DNA of 64,000 nucleotides from Capsicum annuum. Taxonomy: Eukaryota > Streptophyta > Magnoliopsida > Solanales > Solanaceae. Under the pieces are notes generated by a model. The model searched no databases, was not told the origin of the DNA, and was given only the letters and a program-made list of their open reading frames with translations. Each line of letters opens with the position of its first letter. Position 1 is the first letter of the stretch. Below, one piece after another: positions 11,169 through 21,850 of the stretch. The stretch covers positions 161,452,631-161,516,630 of the forward strand of contig NC_061114.1 of NCBI RefSeq assembly GCF_002878395.1, given 5' to 3'. A program made the translations under genes and the position numbers.

Positions 11169-11412
11169 ACTCTTATTAATGTCCTTCGGTACTTTCCTTA
11201 ATCAATTTAATGAAGTACTCTATAATTCTCGGGTCCAAAGCTGCTCGTACAATGAAGAAACCATGAATATAGGTTATTTCATGAACATGCTTGATTTGAA
11301 GCCGATAGTTAATAATGTAAAATTAAATTATTGGCATTATCATGTATACTCTTGCCTCAATAATATTTTATCATGCATACTTTCCCTCAATAATCTCTTT
11401 AACTTAATAATA

Positions 11413-13728
11413 TGTCACGAGCCCGAATCAAGACCTAGTCGTGACATGTATCTCAAGCCCACCGTGGACCGAAGACCACCCTTTAACCTAACCAATAGAG
11501 CACAATAAAGATAAATAACGGAAGACAACCAAACAATATAAAAGATGGATAAACCAAATGACAATTCTAAGAATCAAACAAACATCCAACCCAATACTTG
11601 TCCGCAAAGCCTCTAAAACAGAAATACCAAACTAGGTCGAGACATGCCTCCGACCATGACAAAACAAGTTCATAATTTCCAAAATATGAAAAGAAACCTA
11701 AATGAAATGTCAAGGCTTTTTGGAAAATGGAGGCTCACCACTTCACAACAACTCAACCGATGTGTCGAACCACCTAACGCTGCACAAAAGTAACAAAAAA
11801 ATCCTCAGACCCTACATCATGAAATGATGCAACATCTAGGGATGATGGTCAGTGGGGGGAGCATGACATATAACTTAGGGAAAGAAATAAAATAATGCCA
11901 ATGCCAATGCCAAAACCATTCAAAACCACTTGCACAACATGTATATACATGTATATAGAATGTCAGGATAGGGACAAGGGCCATAATCATGAGAGTTTAA
12001 AATATTAACCTGGATTGTGTAGCTTGATCCATCCTAAAGGCACTCATGGGCTATATGGTTCAGCTCTCCCTATCTAAAGGATCCTAGTGCGTGTTAACCG
12101 CACAAACTGAGGAAATATGAGGTGTATTCTTCCTCTTCTCCAACTTCTGGCTAGTTTGATCTCTCCAATTAAGTTTTCCAATTGGATTGCTTATAAGTCT
12201 ACCATACTCTATCATACCGTAGAGAAAAGAATGCATGTTCATCCGGACATTGAGAAAGAAGGTCAAACCTAATCCGGTGTTAATACTTTACTGACCGGAG
12301 GACCTAACTAGCTTCAACCGAGTTTTCGGTAGGCTAGGAAGCATTTCTTTTACTCTTCTATGTCAAGGCAATAGCCATCCCAAAAAAATAATGTGTGCAC
12401 CAAGTAAACAATCATATAGACCCCACACCGGTAAATGTGATTTTCAGTGTTAGTCCTCCCTGAGACTTATACCTTCATGGTGAGCTACACAACTCTCTTT
12501 AAGACCAAATTAAAAATAGTTTACACATAAACCCAACCGTTAACCAAGGAGTCTTCATAAGGGTATTTACCAACTTGGTATCATTATACCAATTATGCTT
12601 GCAAGCTTATATAATTATGTCAAACCAATCCATGTAGCCATTAGACTCCCAAGTTTCATTTAAATCCAAAGCCATGTCCACCAAAGGCCTTTCAAATCCA
12701 TTTATCCTTTAATGTAATGCGACGATTTCAAAAGACAAGTTAAACTATGCATATATCCATGTTCAAAACCAAATTCAAAAGGTGGATTGAGATTAATACC
12801 AATTTCAACCCAACATCCATATATTTGGGGAAACCCATATTCTCCATTCCAATTTACATAATAATGTACCCATTCAGTCCAAAAAATCATTAATCAATGC
12901 ATGAATAACACATTTAAAACACGGAAAAACCATTCAAGTAATAATCAACCAAAAACGCTTAACCTAATTTCAAACCGCACATTTAAATCCTATGAATATT
13001 GAATCAATTTATGTCATGATGTAAAATAAAAGTTTAGGGATGAGAGACATGCCTAAAATACACAAGAAATTGAAAGAAACCTGAAGTTTGGAGCCTAATT
13101 GTTGAATCGCTTGTAAAATCTTAGTATCTCTTGTCTTGAGAGTTATTGAGGAGACGAGTAAGTTTTAATTTTGATAACTCAAGACAAAAGGGTTATTAGA
13201 ACATTTTTAAGTCATGGGAGAAAGCGTGAAGGAAGGAAAAGACCAAAAAGACCCTAATTAGAACGTATAGGATAAATGTGAGAGCAGTCGTCAGGACTTA
13301 GGTAAATGATTCGTGAGGTCTGACCACGAGTTGTTTCCTGCACTTATTTCTTGGGGGTCAAAATCCAAATCCTTCACTATTATGACACTAGGTCCCTCAT
13401 AATGACTCATTATTAGACATAACGGGTCGTCATGATGAGTAGTTGTTAGAAATGGAACTCATGAGAAAACTTCTATTGATACAAAGAGTCCCACTTAATG
13501 ACTCGTTACGTGACATAACGGGTCATACCTTGGACTCGTTGTCAAGGGACCAAAACCTAGGTACCTTACTTCCATCGTAATGAGTCCTCCTAACGGCTCA
13601 TTATGTGTGACAACGACTCACTAGCAGAGCCATTGTCATGGCAGTGTTGACTTCACTTCAATTTTTTTTGGCTAATTCAATTATTCATCCCTTGGGGGCC
13701 TAGAGTTAAAAAAATTTAGTGTGTCACA
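11413..13728 (-). repeat. Element E 3' LTR, about 2.3 kb
   Basis: On the plus strand it starts TGTCACGAGCC and ends GTGTCACA, so the minus strand reads TGTGACAC...TGACA with canonical TG/CA ends. The polypurine tract follows at 13729-13741. A degenerate block of repeated units containing TAATGACTC and ACATAACGGGTC lies at about 13395-13640, near the LTR 5' side. Positions 11895-12120 match the 5' LTR fragment at 19826-20050. Confidence 0.88.
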
Positions 13729-13741
13729 TTTCCCCCCTTAG
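13729..13741 (-). other. Element E polypurine tract
   Basis: The minus strand reads CCTAAGGGGGGAAA directly before the 3' LTR start. This is the plus-strand primer site for retroelement DNA synthesis. Confidence 0.85.
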
Positions 13742-13859
13742 GATCATTCATCTTCGAATGAGGAGTTAGGGCACCCTTAGCACGATACAAGACAGAATGC
13801 CATCAGACTCCAAGAACAATTTGAAAAATAATAAGAAAGAAAAAACTCATACCTTAAGC

Positions 13860-15170
13860 ACTTTTATCCATTACTGGGAATAAGAACGGGTACTTGGCTT
13901 TCATATATTCCTCAGATTCCCATGTAGCTTCCTCCACTTTTTGATTTCTCCAAAGCACCTTTACTAAAGCTACATCCTTAGTCTTTAATTTATGAACTTA
14001 CCTATCCAATATCTCCATCGGGACCTCATCATAGGACAATGAATCCGTAATGCCAACATGTTTCACAGCACTATAAAAAAAGGATCACCCACACAGGCAC
14101 TATCAAAGAATGATCATCCCCAAACCTTTTCAACATAGACATATGAAAAATGGAATAAATTGAATCCAAGCTTGATGGAAAATATAACTCATAATCGACA
14201 CCCCCAACTCTCCTCATAACCTAATACGGACCAATATAATGGGGACTAAGCTTCACCTTTTTTCGAAATCTCATAATTTATTTAGTTGGAGAAACCTTCA
14301 AGAACACCCAATCATTAACCTCAAACTCCAACTCCCCTTGCCTCACATCTGTAGAAGATTTTTGGAGACTTTGAGTAGTCTTAAGTCTTTCTCTAACCAC
14401 CTTCATCTTTTTCATGGCTTGGTGAACCAAGTCAGGGCCAAACAATCTAGTCTTAGCCACCTCAAATCATCCAATAGGACCTACACCTCTTTCTATAAAT
14501 AGCCTCAAAATGAGCCATCTGGATGCTAGAATGTAACTATTATTTAAGCAAACTCAATAAGAGACAAATGGTCAACCCAACTACCCTTAAAGTCAATCAC
14601 ACAGTCCCTTAATATATCCTTCAAAGTCTTAATAGTCAGTTTTGCTGGTCTATATGTTTGAGGGTGGAAAGCGGTGCTAAGGTTCACCTAAGCACCCAAA
14701 CCTTTCTGAAATGAATGCCAAAAATAAGAAGAGAATTGTGTACCTCGGTCTGAAATGATGGACACTAACGCTCCAAATAACTTGTTTATCACCTGAATAA
14801 AAAGCTTGGCATAATCCTCTCCTGAGTAATTTATCCATACAGGCAAGAAGTGAGCAGACTTGGTCATTCTATCCTCAATGAACCAAATAAAATTGCAATG
14901 ATTATGAGACCATAAGACCCGTGAAAAGATCCATATTAATCACCTCTTACTTCCACATGGGCAACTTTATTTATTGAGATATGCCACCCGACCTCAAATA
15001 TTTAACCTGTTGATAAACCATATACTTAGCCAAAAAAATTTCCACACCTTTCTTCAAATTATTCCACCAGTGGATTTCCTTTAAGTCGTGGTACATCTTA
15101 GTCGAAACCGGATGAACTTTATATCTGAACTCATGAGCTTTGATCAAAATTCTTTCCCGCAACCCATCAA
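13860..15170 (-). pseudogene. Element E integrase and chromodomain remnants
   Basis: From right to left on the minus strand: a zinc-binding HHCC-like stretch (15162-14971; VHPVSTKMYHDLKEIHWWN, with the second Cys of the CxxC pair changed to Tyr), a decayed core, an integrase C-terminal stretch (14460-14278; RERLKTTQSLQKS, ELEFEVNDWVFLKVSPTK), and a chromodomain-like end at about 13990-13860 reading VALVKVLWRNQKVEEATWE. The chromodomain tail is the mark of chromoviruses and is thought to steer insertion to certain chromatin. Multiple stops and frame changes make it inactive. Confidence 0.87.
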
Positions 15171-15171
15171 C

Positions 15172-15846
15172 CTAAGGAACACACAATCTTCCTTGATACC
15201 TCAGAATGCCATCTTCCCCAATCTCGAATGTCATAACCTTTTGCTGGCCCACATCATCCTTAATCTGCATAAGTATAGGATCTAAAGGCTGCTTCTCATT
15301 TATTTCCACACCAAGAGATGACTTAAACACCTCTTGGACAACCACTCCCCCATCCTCAGAGTCTAAGAGATGAACTCCCAAGTTAGCCAACCTGTGAATA
15401 TACTTCACCAATATTTTTTTCTCCTCGTCCATATGAGATAAGCTCCCCATGGATAACCTACTAAGAGCATCAACAATAACATTATCTTTATCTAGATGGT
15501 AGAGAAGGTTCATGTTATAATCCTTAAGTAATAAGAACCCCTACCTCTATCAGAGATTCAACTCCTTTTGATTAAACACATATTGCAAGCTCTTATGATC
15601 TGAATAGATATCCACATACACCCCACAAAAGTAATAGCGCTAGATTTTCAAAGAAAATACTAAAACCGCCAACTCTCGATCGTGAATTGGATAATTTCTA
15701 TCATGAACCATAAGCTGCCTAGAAGCATAGGCTATAACCTTACCATGCTGCATCAAAACACAACCCAGCACCACATGAGACACATCACAATACACAACAA
15801 ACCCATTAGTACCCTCTGGCAAGGTCGAAGTCAGAGTAGAAATCAA
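15172..15846 (-). pseudogene. Element E RNase H domain
   Basis: The segment 15846-15640 contains [33 protein letters not shown] and [10 protein letters not shown], which are the first catalytic Asp (YCDVS) and Glu (RELA) blocks of Gypsy RNase H. After a break it continues in 15513-15172 with DNVIVDALSRLSMGSLSH, the DALSR block, and the linker to integrase (GILRYQGRLCVP). The domain removes template RNA during reverse transcription. Confidence 0.92.
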
Positions 15847-15855
15847 CTTATCCTT

Positions 15856-16900
15856 CTACTTATCAAAACTACCCTCACAAGCATCAAACCACAAGAACCT
15901 AACCTTCTTCTGGGTCAACTTTGTCAGCGAAGTGGCAATATATAAGAAGCTTTCTACAAACCTCCTATAATATCCATCCAACCCCAAGAAACTCCTAATA
16001 TCGGTTGGATTCATGGGTCTAGGCCACCTCTTAACCGCCTTAAATTTCTGTGGATCTACCTTGATCTCTTCACTAGAAACAACATGCCTAAGAAAGGTCA
16101 CAACACTTAGCCCAAACTCACACTTAGAAAATTTCACATATAATTTTTGGTCCATAAGGGTTTGCAACACAATTTGAAGGTGATTGACATAATCCTCCTT
16201 ACTTTTAGAATGCACCAATATATTGTCAATGAAGACTATAACAAAAAAAATCCAAAAACTGCATGAATACCCAATTCATAAGATCCACGAAAGCCTCTGA
16301 AGCATTAGTCAATCCAAATGGCATAACCAAAAACTCATAATGACCATATCGAGTTTGAAAAATAGTCTTAGGAATATCCACCTACCTAATTTTCAATGGA
16401 TGATATCCCGAATGAAGATAAATCTGAGAGAAACATCTAGCACCCTGAAACTAGTCAAAAAGATCGTTAATCCTGGGAAGAGGATACTTATTCTTTACTG
16501 TAATCTTATTCAATTGACAATGCTCTATACACATCCAAAGAAACCCATCTTTTGCACATAAAAGCACCCCACAGAGAAATATTAAGACGAATGAAACCCT
16601 TATCAAGAATATCCTTTACTCCTTACGTTCTTTTATTCATCTAGAGCCATACTATAAGGAGGAATAAAAATAGTACCAGTATCTAGAAAAAGATCAATCC
16701 CAAAATCTATTTCACTATCTAGAGAAATACTAGGAAGATCATCAGGAAGGATTCAGAAATTCATTAACCATAGGGATCGATTCCAAGAGGAACCCTCAGA
16801 ATTAGAATCCTTAACCCAAACTAGGTGATGTATACACCCTTTAGAAATCAACTTCTGAGCTCTAAGAAAAGAAATAAACCTTTCTTTGGGTACTAAGGAA
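15856..16900 (-). pseudogene. Element E reverse transcriptase, catalytic Asp changed
   Basis: The segment 16218-15856 reads KSKEDYVNHLQIVLQTL, KLYVKFSKCEFGL, VSSEEIKVDPQKFKAVKRWPRP and DIRSFLGLDGYYRRF, all standard palm/thumb blocks of Gypsy reverse transcriptase. Immediately upstream, the polymerase motif reads FIDN (16222-16233) where active enzymes have (Y/F)xDD, so the second catalytic Asp is lost. Further N-terminal blocks lie decayed up to about 16900. Confidence 0.9.
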
Positions 16901-16916
16901 CTACCTTCCTACTTAA

Positions 16917-17120
16917 TTACTGGTTTATTAGGAAAATAGAAACTGAACTTTTAAGTCTTACAATCCAGGAAGCATAGCATAAATTAAGCCAACCCATCCC
17001 CAAGATAACATCAAAATCTATCATATCCAACTCTATCATATCAACCAATATCTCTCTATGATGAATAGACACCATACAACCCCAATAACTTTTTCTAGTA
17101 ACTATAGAATTACCCACCAG
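16917..17120 (-). pseudogene. Element E protease, C-terminal half
   Basis: The minus strand translates to a run containing LVGNSIVTRKSYWGCMVSI, LVDMIELDMIDFDVILGMGWL. This is the C-terminal half of the Gypsy aspartic protease and the start of reverse transcriptase. It is cut at 17121 by element H; the N-terminal half resumes at 18621. The reading on the other side of 17125 comes from H and is not protease. Confidence 0.88.
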
Positions 17121-17125
17121 AGTAG

Positions 17126-18620
17126 TGATAACGCTCAATCTACAGCTCTCGTGGGAGTGTAAAGCGGTCGTTAGCAAATATAGAACCCAACCTGGGTTGG
17201 GTATCGATCCCACAGAGAATAGCTTGGCCAACAAGCAAGAGAAATTACTAGACTTTTAGTGCAAGTCTCGTAGGAAAGGGGGGATTGTAGTATGTAACCC
17301 AAAACAAGAATGTAAGAACTGAAAATAGCAAAATAAAGAGAGATTGTCACGTGTGTTGTAAACAATGAGAATTGAGGCGTTGGGGTTATGTCCACCTTCT
17401 GAGGTATACGTCTCTATTGGCTATGAGTGTGTAGAGTCTTGACATGTAATTGCTTATAGAGAATTGTAGTCGATGGTAAATCCAAGCGTCTCTCGACCTA
17501 AACAAGGACTATTTCACTTTAACTCTCTCGAGCTTAAAGCGTGACTAACGGTACGAATTCTCCAAGAAGTTAGTCCAGGTACGGCACTAGCTTTTTAATA
17601 GGAAAGGGTGTCCTACTACCTTGACATTATCTCTTTTCCAGACAAATAACTTTTCTCTCGAACAAGTCAGATGTTAGACTGGCGTTGGTCTATGCGTCTT
17701 CTTTTCTAGACAAATAACCTTTCTCTCGAACAGGTTAGATGTTAGAATGGCGTGTTCTTGTGTTTGAACCGCAAAGAATGTAGATTTAAGATGAAGAGAA
17801 TAATGATATAAGCAATATACTTGTCTTGAACTCACAAACTCATAGCTATAGATAGTAACTCATTCGGCTTCCATAACCCCAACTAAGAGATTTAGTTACC
17901 CGTGAATGCGAAGGATATCACGTTTTGCATGGTGGATGGCGTGAATAGTAGGTGTTTGGCGTGTGGTTTTAGTGATTCCGTAGCAAGTAACGATTCTCTT
18001 GTTGTGGAATTTAAGAGTAGAAGAATGAAGAATTGAGAATGGGTTGTAGGAAGATGTCTTAATTGTAAGGAGATGAATGAATTGTCAGAATGTCTTCCCC
18101 CCTCCTTTAAAATCTCTAACATGATAGGGTATTTATAATACTCCTATCCTACTCCTACTAAACTAATAAAATAAATAACCAAATCCTAATATACTAATGA
18201 AATCCTTGACCCAATTGTACTAGGGTAAGGTTACAAAATTATAATCCAAATAGAATGATGAAACACATAACCTAATTGCACTAGGTTAATGTATTATGGC
18301 AAAAATCCAGCTTTGTGTCTGTAAGTCCCAAAGTCTTCAGAAATGCTGTTTTAGCCCGGGACAGATTTTCCATGCAGCAGATTTAGTCCTTTATGCGTCC
18401 AGCTCCTTTCCATCTCGTTTGTGAGCTTTCTTTTGCGTCAAGTAAGCCATAAATTGCTGTATTTTGCATCATTTATACCTGAAACTTTCCTAATCACATT
18501 TGTTAGCTCATTTACAGGAAAAAGGACTAAAAGTGTACGAAATAGATAATTAGTTCTCGAAACTAGGCTAAAATATGGGCAAAATATATTGATATAGGCG
18601 CGTAATTTCGCCTATCATCA
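17126..18620. mobile_element. Element H: 1.5-kb LTR-type insertion, TSD AGTAG
   Basis: Non-coding sequence of 1495 bp, beginning TGATAACGC and ending CCTATCATCA, flanked by the 5-bp duplication AGTAG (17121-17125 and 18621-18625). TG/CA ends with a 5-bp duplication indicate integrase-mediated insertion, so this is a solo LTR or a small non-autonomous LTR element. The protease of E resumes cleanly on both sides. Inside, two copies of a stretch containing AGACAAATAAC and TTTCTCTCGAACA are about 69 bp apart (17632 and 17701). I see no protein-coding content. Confidence 0.85.
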
Positions 18621-18625
18621 AGTAG

Positions 18626-19825
18626 ACATAAAAAAAGAGCAAAAATATTTTTAGGATAAAAACCAAAGTGTATAACCATATAAGGAGTCACATAAGATAG
18701 AGTAGAATTTGAATCAAGAAAATAATAAACATCACGGTAGAAGATCTATAACATACCAATGACCACATCTGGGGATGCCTCGGATTTTTGGCGAGTAACA
18801 AGTGCATAGAGACATATTCGGCCAGCATCCATACTGAATGTGGTAGCCTTTGGTACAGGAGCTGAAGAAGTAGTGACCAGGACCTTATTAGCTCCAGTGG
18901 CAACCTTCGCTATAGGACCATTTCAATGTATATAACCAGGTTAACAATAATTAAAACATAAGTTCCTTCTTTCCTCACAATAACTATGATAAAGCTGTCC
19001 ATAAAATTGACAAGGAGGATAAGGTAGGGCTGACTAAGCTCCACTTGCCTGAGACTGTGCACGCTGTGCCTTAGGACTACTGCTAGCTTAAAAATAAAGA
19101 TCACCATAAGGCTAAGGACAATAAGCACTAGCTATCGAATACAAACTTTCCCAATTCATCTTTTTAGTCTACTATCTACCATCTCTCTTACTATTCTATT
19201 GATTTGAGCCCTACTTGTATACCTAAACTTCTTATTCTTCCTTTCCCCTACCTCCACCTGTTTATTTTTCTCTTTCTTCACCTACTACATATAAACCACT
19301 AGCCTAGAAGTGTCCATATCATTGTTTAACATAGCAGCCTTGCATTCTAACACAAAGTTATGAGACAAACCAGAAGCAAACTTTCTCATTATGTCCCTCG
19401 TATAAGATATCAACCCCAGAGCATAACGGGACAACTGTTGAAAGTTTAATGAATATTATTTCATACTTATCTTACCTTACTTCAGGTTTGCAAACTCTTC
19501 AACCTTAGCCTCTCTCAACTCTTGAGGAGAGAAGTGATCAAGAAAAGCATCTGAAAACTAATCCCATATCATAACGTCAACATCATCACCTTCGTCTCTT
19601 CCTAATGCTCATACCATTGATAATCCATATCTTTCAACTGATATGCAACAAAGTCCATTCCCTCAGAGTCAGTATTATGTATCATCCTAAAAATTTTCTC
19701 CTTCTCATTAACAAATCCCTAAGGATTCTCCTCATCCTTATAGACAATAAAGGTTAGGGGATTCAACCTCATGAACTAGCTGACCAGGATAACCTTAGAT
19801 ATATTAGCAATAGATATAAAGTAAT
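18626..19825 (-). pseudogene. Element E gag and protease N-terminus
   Basis: In several frames the minus strand shows gag blocks, such as RKFASGLSHNF, LECKAAMLNNDMDTSRLVVYM around 19420-19290. A Cys/His-rich zinc-knuckle remnant lies near 18930-19000, and the protease N-terminus is at about 18740-18626 (a degenerate LDSNSTLSYVTPYM, where active enzymes have an Asp-Ser/Thr-Gly-like DxG/A block). The two long hydrophobic ORFs at 18688-19128 are out-of-frame readings. The N-terminus of gag is deleted at the 19826 junction. Confidence 0.75.
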
Positions 19826-20050
19826 GCCAATGCCAAAACTAGTCAAAACCATATTCTCAATATGTATATACATATATATAGGATGCCGAGATAGGGACAA
19901 GGTCCATAATCATGAGAGTTTAAAATATTAACCTGGACTATATAGCTCGCTCCATCCTAAAGGCACTTATGGGCAATATGGGTTGACTTCCCTTGTAGAA
20001 AAGGCCCAATGCGTGTTAGCCGTAAGAACTAAGGAAGTCTAAGGGAAGTT
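19826..20050 (-). repeat. Element E 5' LTR fragment
   Basis: About 225 bp match positions 11895-12120 of the 3' LTR (shared AATGCCAATGCC, GGATAGGGACAAGG, CATGAGAGTTTAAAATATTAACCTGGA, with small differences). The left edge is a deletion joint with gag. The right edge is where the terminus of element G begins. Confidence 0.9.
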
Positions 20051-20188
20051 TGTTGAAACCCTGGGGTTTTGCACCACATAGTGATGGATCAGGTCCCTCA
20101 AAATCAATCATAGGAAAATCATAGTAAATTAACCAGGAACTCGACACAATGCTGGAAACTTAAAGAACACAGGATTTAATGTGGAAAC
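20051..20188 (-). repeat. Element G 3' LTR, distal piece
   Basis: 138 bp between the E 5' LTR fragment and element F. It continues after F at 27795. The junction copies GAAAC (20184-20188 and 27790-27794) are the target duplication of F. Confidence 0.7.
20184..20188. repeat. Element F target duplication, left
   Basis: GAAAC directly precedes the TGTAAC start of F and is repeated at 27790-27794. Confidence 0.88.
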
Positions 20189-20665
20189 TGTAACAACCCA
20201 TTTCGTCATTACTAAATTATTCATAATAAATTCATGAAAATTCTTAATTTTCATTCCTCAATATTAACTTGGGTATAGAATATCCATTATTTTATTTATT
20301 ATGACACCTCAAATTTTTTGGTGAAGATTTTAACCTTCGAATGTGTCTAGATTAACTCAAGTTTGATGAATTTTAATTATTTGTGAGTGCTAATATCAAT
20401 AATTTAGTTTTTAAAGTTCTTTAGTTATGAATTAAGGTTGTACAATATCCCTAACACAAAGTTAAGTATAAAACTTTCTTCCCGAAATAGTTTCGATATT
20501 GGCTTTTATTAGGGCCAAATTCAAATGATCATATCTTATAGAATATAAGGATTTAGCGGTTCCATTACCTATCAAATTAAATATCTCTCAGTCCTCTTTC
20601 CAACACAACAAATCGTTCTTCAATCCAAATTTGGAGTAAAACATTATGATTGTTTTACTGAGCAC
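20189..20665 (+). repeat. Element F 5' LTR head
   Basis: The first 477 bp match the head of the 3' LTR (24202-24661): TCATGAAAATTCTTAATTTTC, ATATCCATTATTTTATTTATTATGACACC and others are shared. Similarity stops after ACTGAGCAC, where the inverted tail begins. Confidence 0.92.
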
Positions 20666-21850
20666 TGTCACGACCCAGACTAACGAACCATGCGGGCACC
20701 TATGCTATTCTATGTAGCTAGGAGAACCCTTATTACCCAACTAAAAATATGTGGAAGACTTCTATTTTTAAGGAAATATAAAATAAATTAAGTACTAATA
20801 AATAAACTTTTTACAAATACTTCTTACAAATGTCCTTCACTATCCCAAGACTTGGCCAAACATGTACAAGAGCTACCTATTACAACATAGACTAACAATG
20901 AAATAAATAATACAAAGACTCTAACATCTGTCAGGAAGAAAGTGCTGAAGTTAGTGTTGAATATCGTCATCCATCTAGTAACTGCAACTAACCTGCATCC
21001 AGTCTACACTCCAAGAAGGAATGTAGAAGAGTAGGGTCAGTACAATCACATGTAGTGGTAGACATCATCGGCCGACCGTGTTAGTTCATATAATCATAAA
21101 ATAGAATTAAGGAAAATAAATCATGACATCTTCAATGGAATATAATTCAACTAAGGTTGTAATAATATTATTACTTTACCTATATAAGTTACAACATCCA
21201 ACTACTCTTCCAACTCCATCAATATTAAATTAGCTACTAATATTCTCTAGCCTCATTAGTTCACACCATCAACCACAATCCAATACTAATACATCACTGT
21301 TCCTCTTTATTCATTTTATCTTTTTCATTACTCATATTCATATAAATAAACCCGTAATCATAGACAACCCACACTAAAATCTCGGGCTAACAACCAAATG
21401 CTCTATTATAATATTAAAGAATAACAACTAGCCATTTTGGTAAGCTACTATTAAAACACGTATAGATAAAGCAATTCAACCAACATATAAGTAAGTATAA
21501 AGTTTCACTTTTTCAAATACATATCACATAATCAAATACCCAATAAATCAATAATACAACAATAACAAATCAAACAGTGCTCATAAACAAGCCATATAAC
21601 CATCAAGAGTTTCAACCATATTATAAACATCCACAAACTCATCACAAATATATACACTTATGCGATGGAACTTATTTTTGCCCAAATAGTCATGACCTAT
21701 AGGGAACAATCTACGTTTATGTACCGTATCGGCGTGGTACCCGATCCATCATATACATATCCGTACCGGCGTGGTACCTGATCCAACATACACATATTCG
21801 TACCGGAATGGTACCCGATCCAATATATACATATCCATACCGGCGTGGTA
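20666..21850 (-). repeat. Element F inverted LTR tail
   Basis: This 1.2-kb segment starts TGTCACGACCCAGAC, the exact reverse complement of the 3' LTR terminus at 27789. It follows the LTR backwards through CTTGGCCAAACATGTACA and into the 37-bp satellite (about four units, 21720-21850). It pairs with roughly 26,500-27,789. The right edge breaks within a satellite unit (CGGCGTGGTA), and the interior begins with AGCGTTAGG. Confidence 0.92.

Larger units (their letters stand above)
11413..20050 (-). mobile_element. Element E: Tekay/Del-type Gypsy chromovirus, decayed
   Basis: A minus-strand Ty3/Gypsy element with a complete 3' LTR (11413-13728), then, moving right, chromodomain, integrase, RNase H, reverse transcriptase, protease and gag remnants, and finally a fragment of the 5' LTR (19826-20050). 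The order gag-PR-RT-RNH-INT-chromodomain and the 2.3-kb LTR fit the Tekay/Del lineage. The gag start, primer site and 5' LTR end are missing through a deletion that joins gag to the middle of the LTR. Element H interrupts the protease, and element G interrupts the 5' LTR remnant. Its LTR is recognisably related to that of element B. Confidence 0.93.

Noticed and set aside
18688..19128. Hydrophobic ORFs that look like membrane proteins
   Set aside because: They are out-of-frame readings of decayed gag/protease of element E; the gag-like blocks are in other frames.
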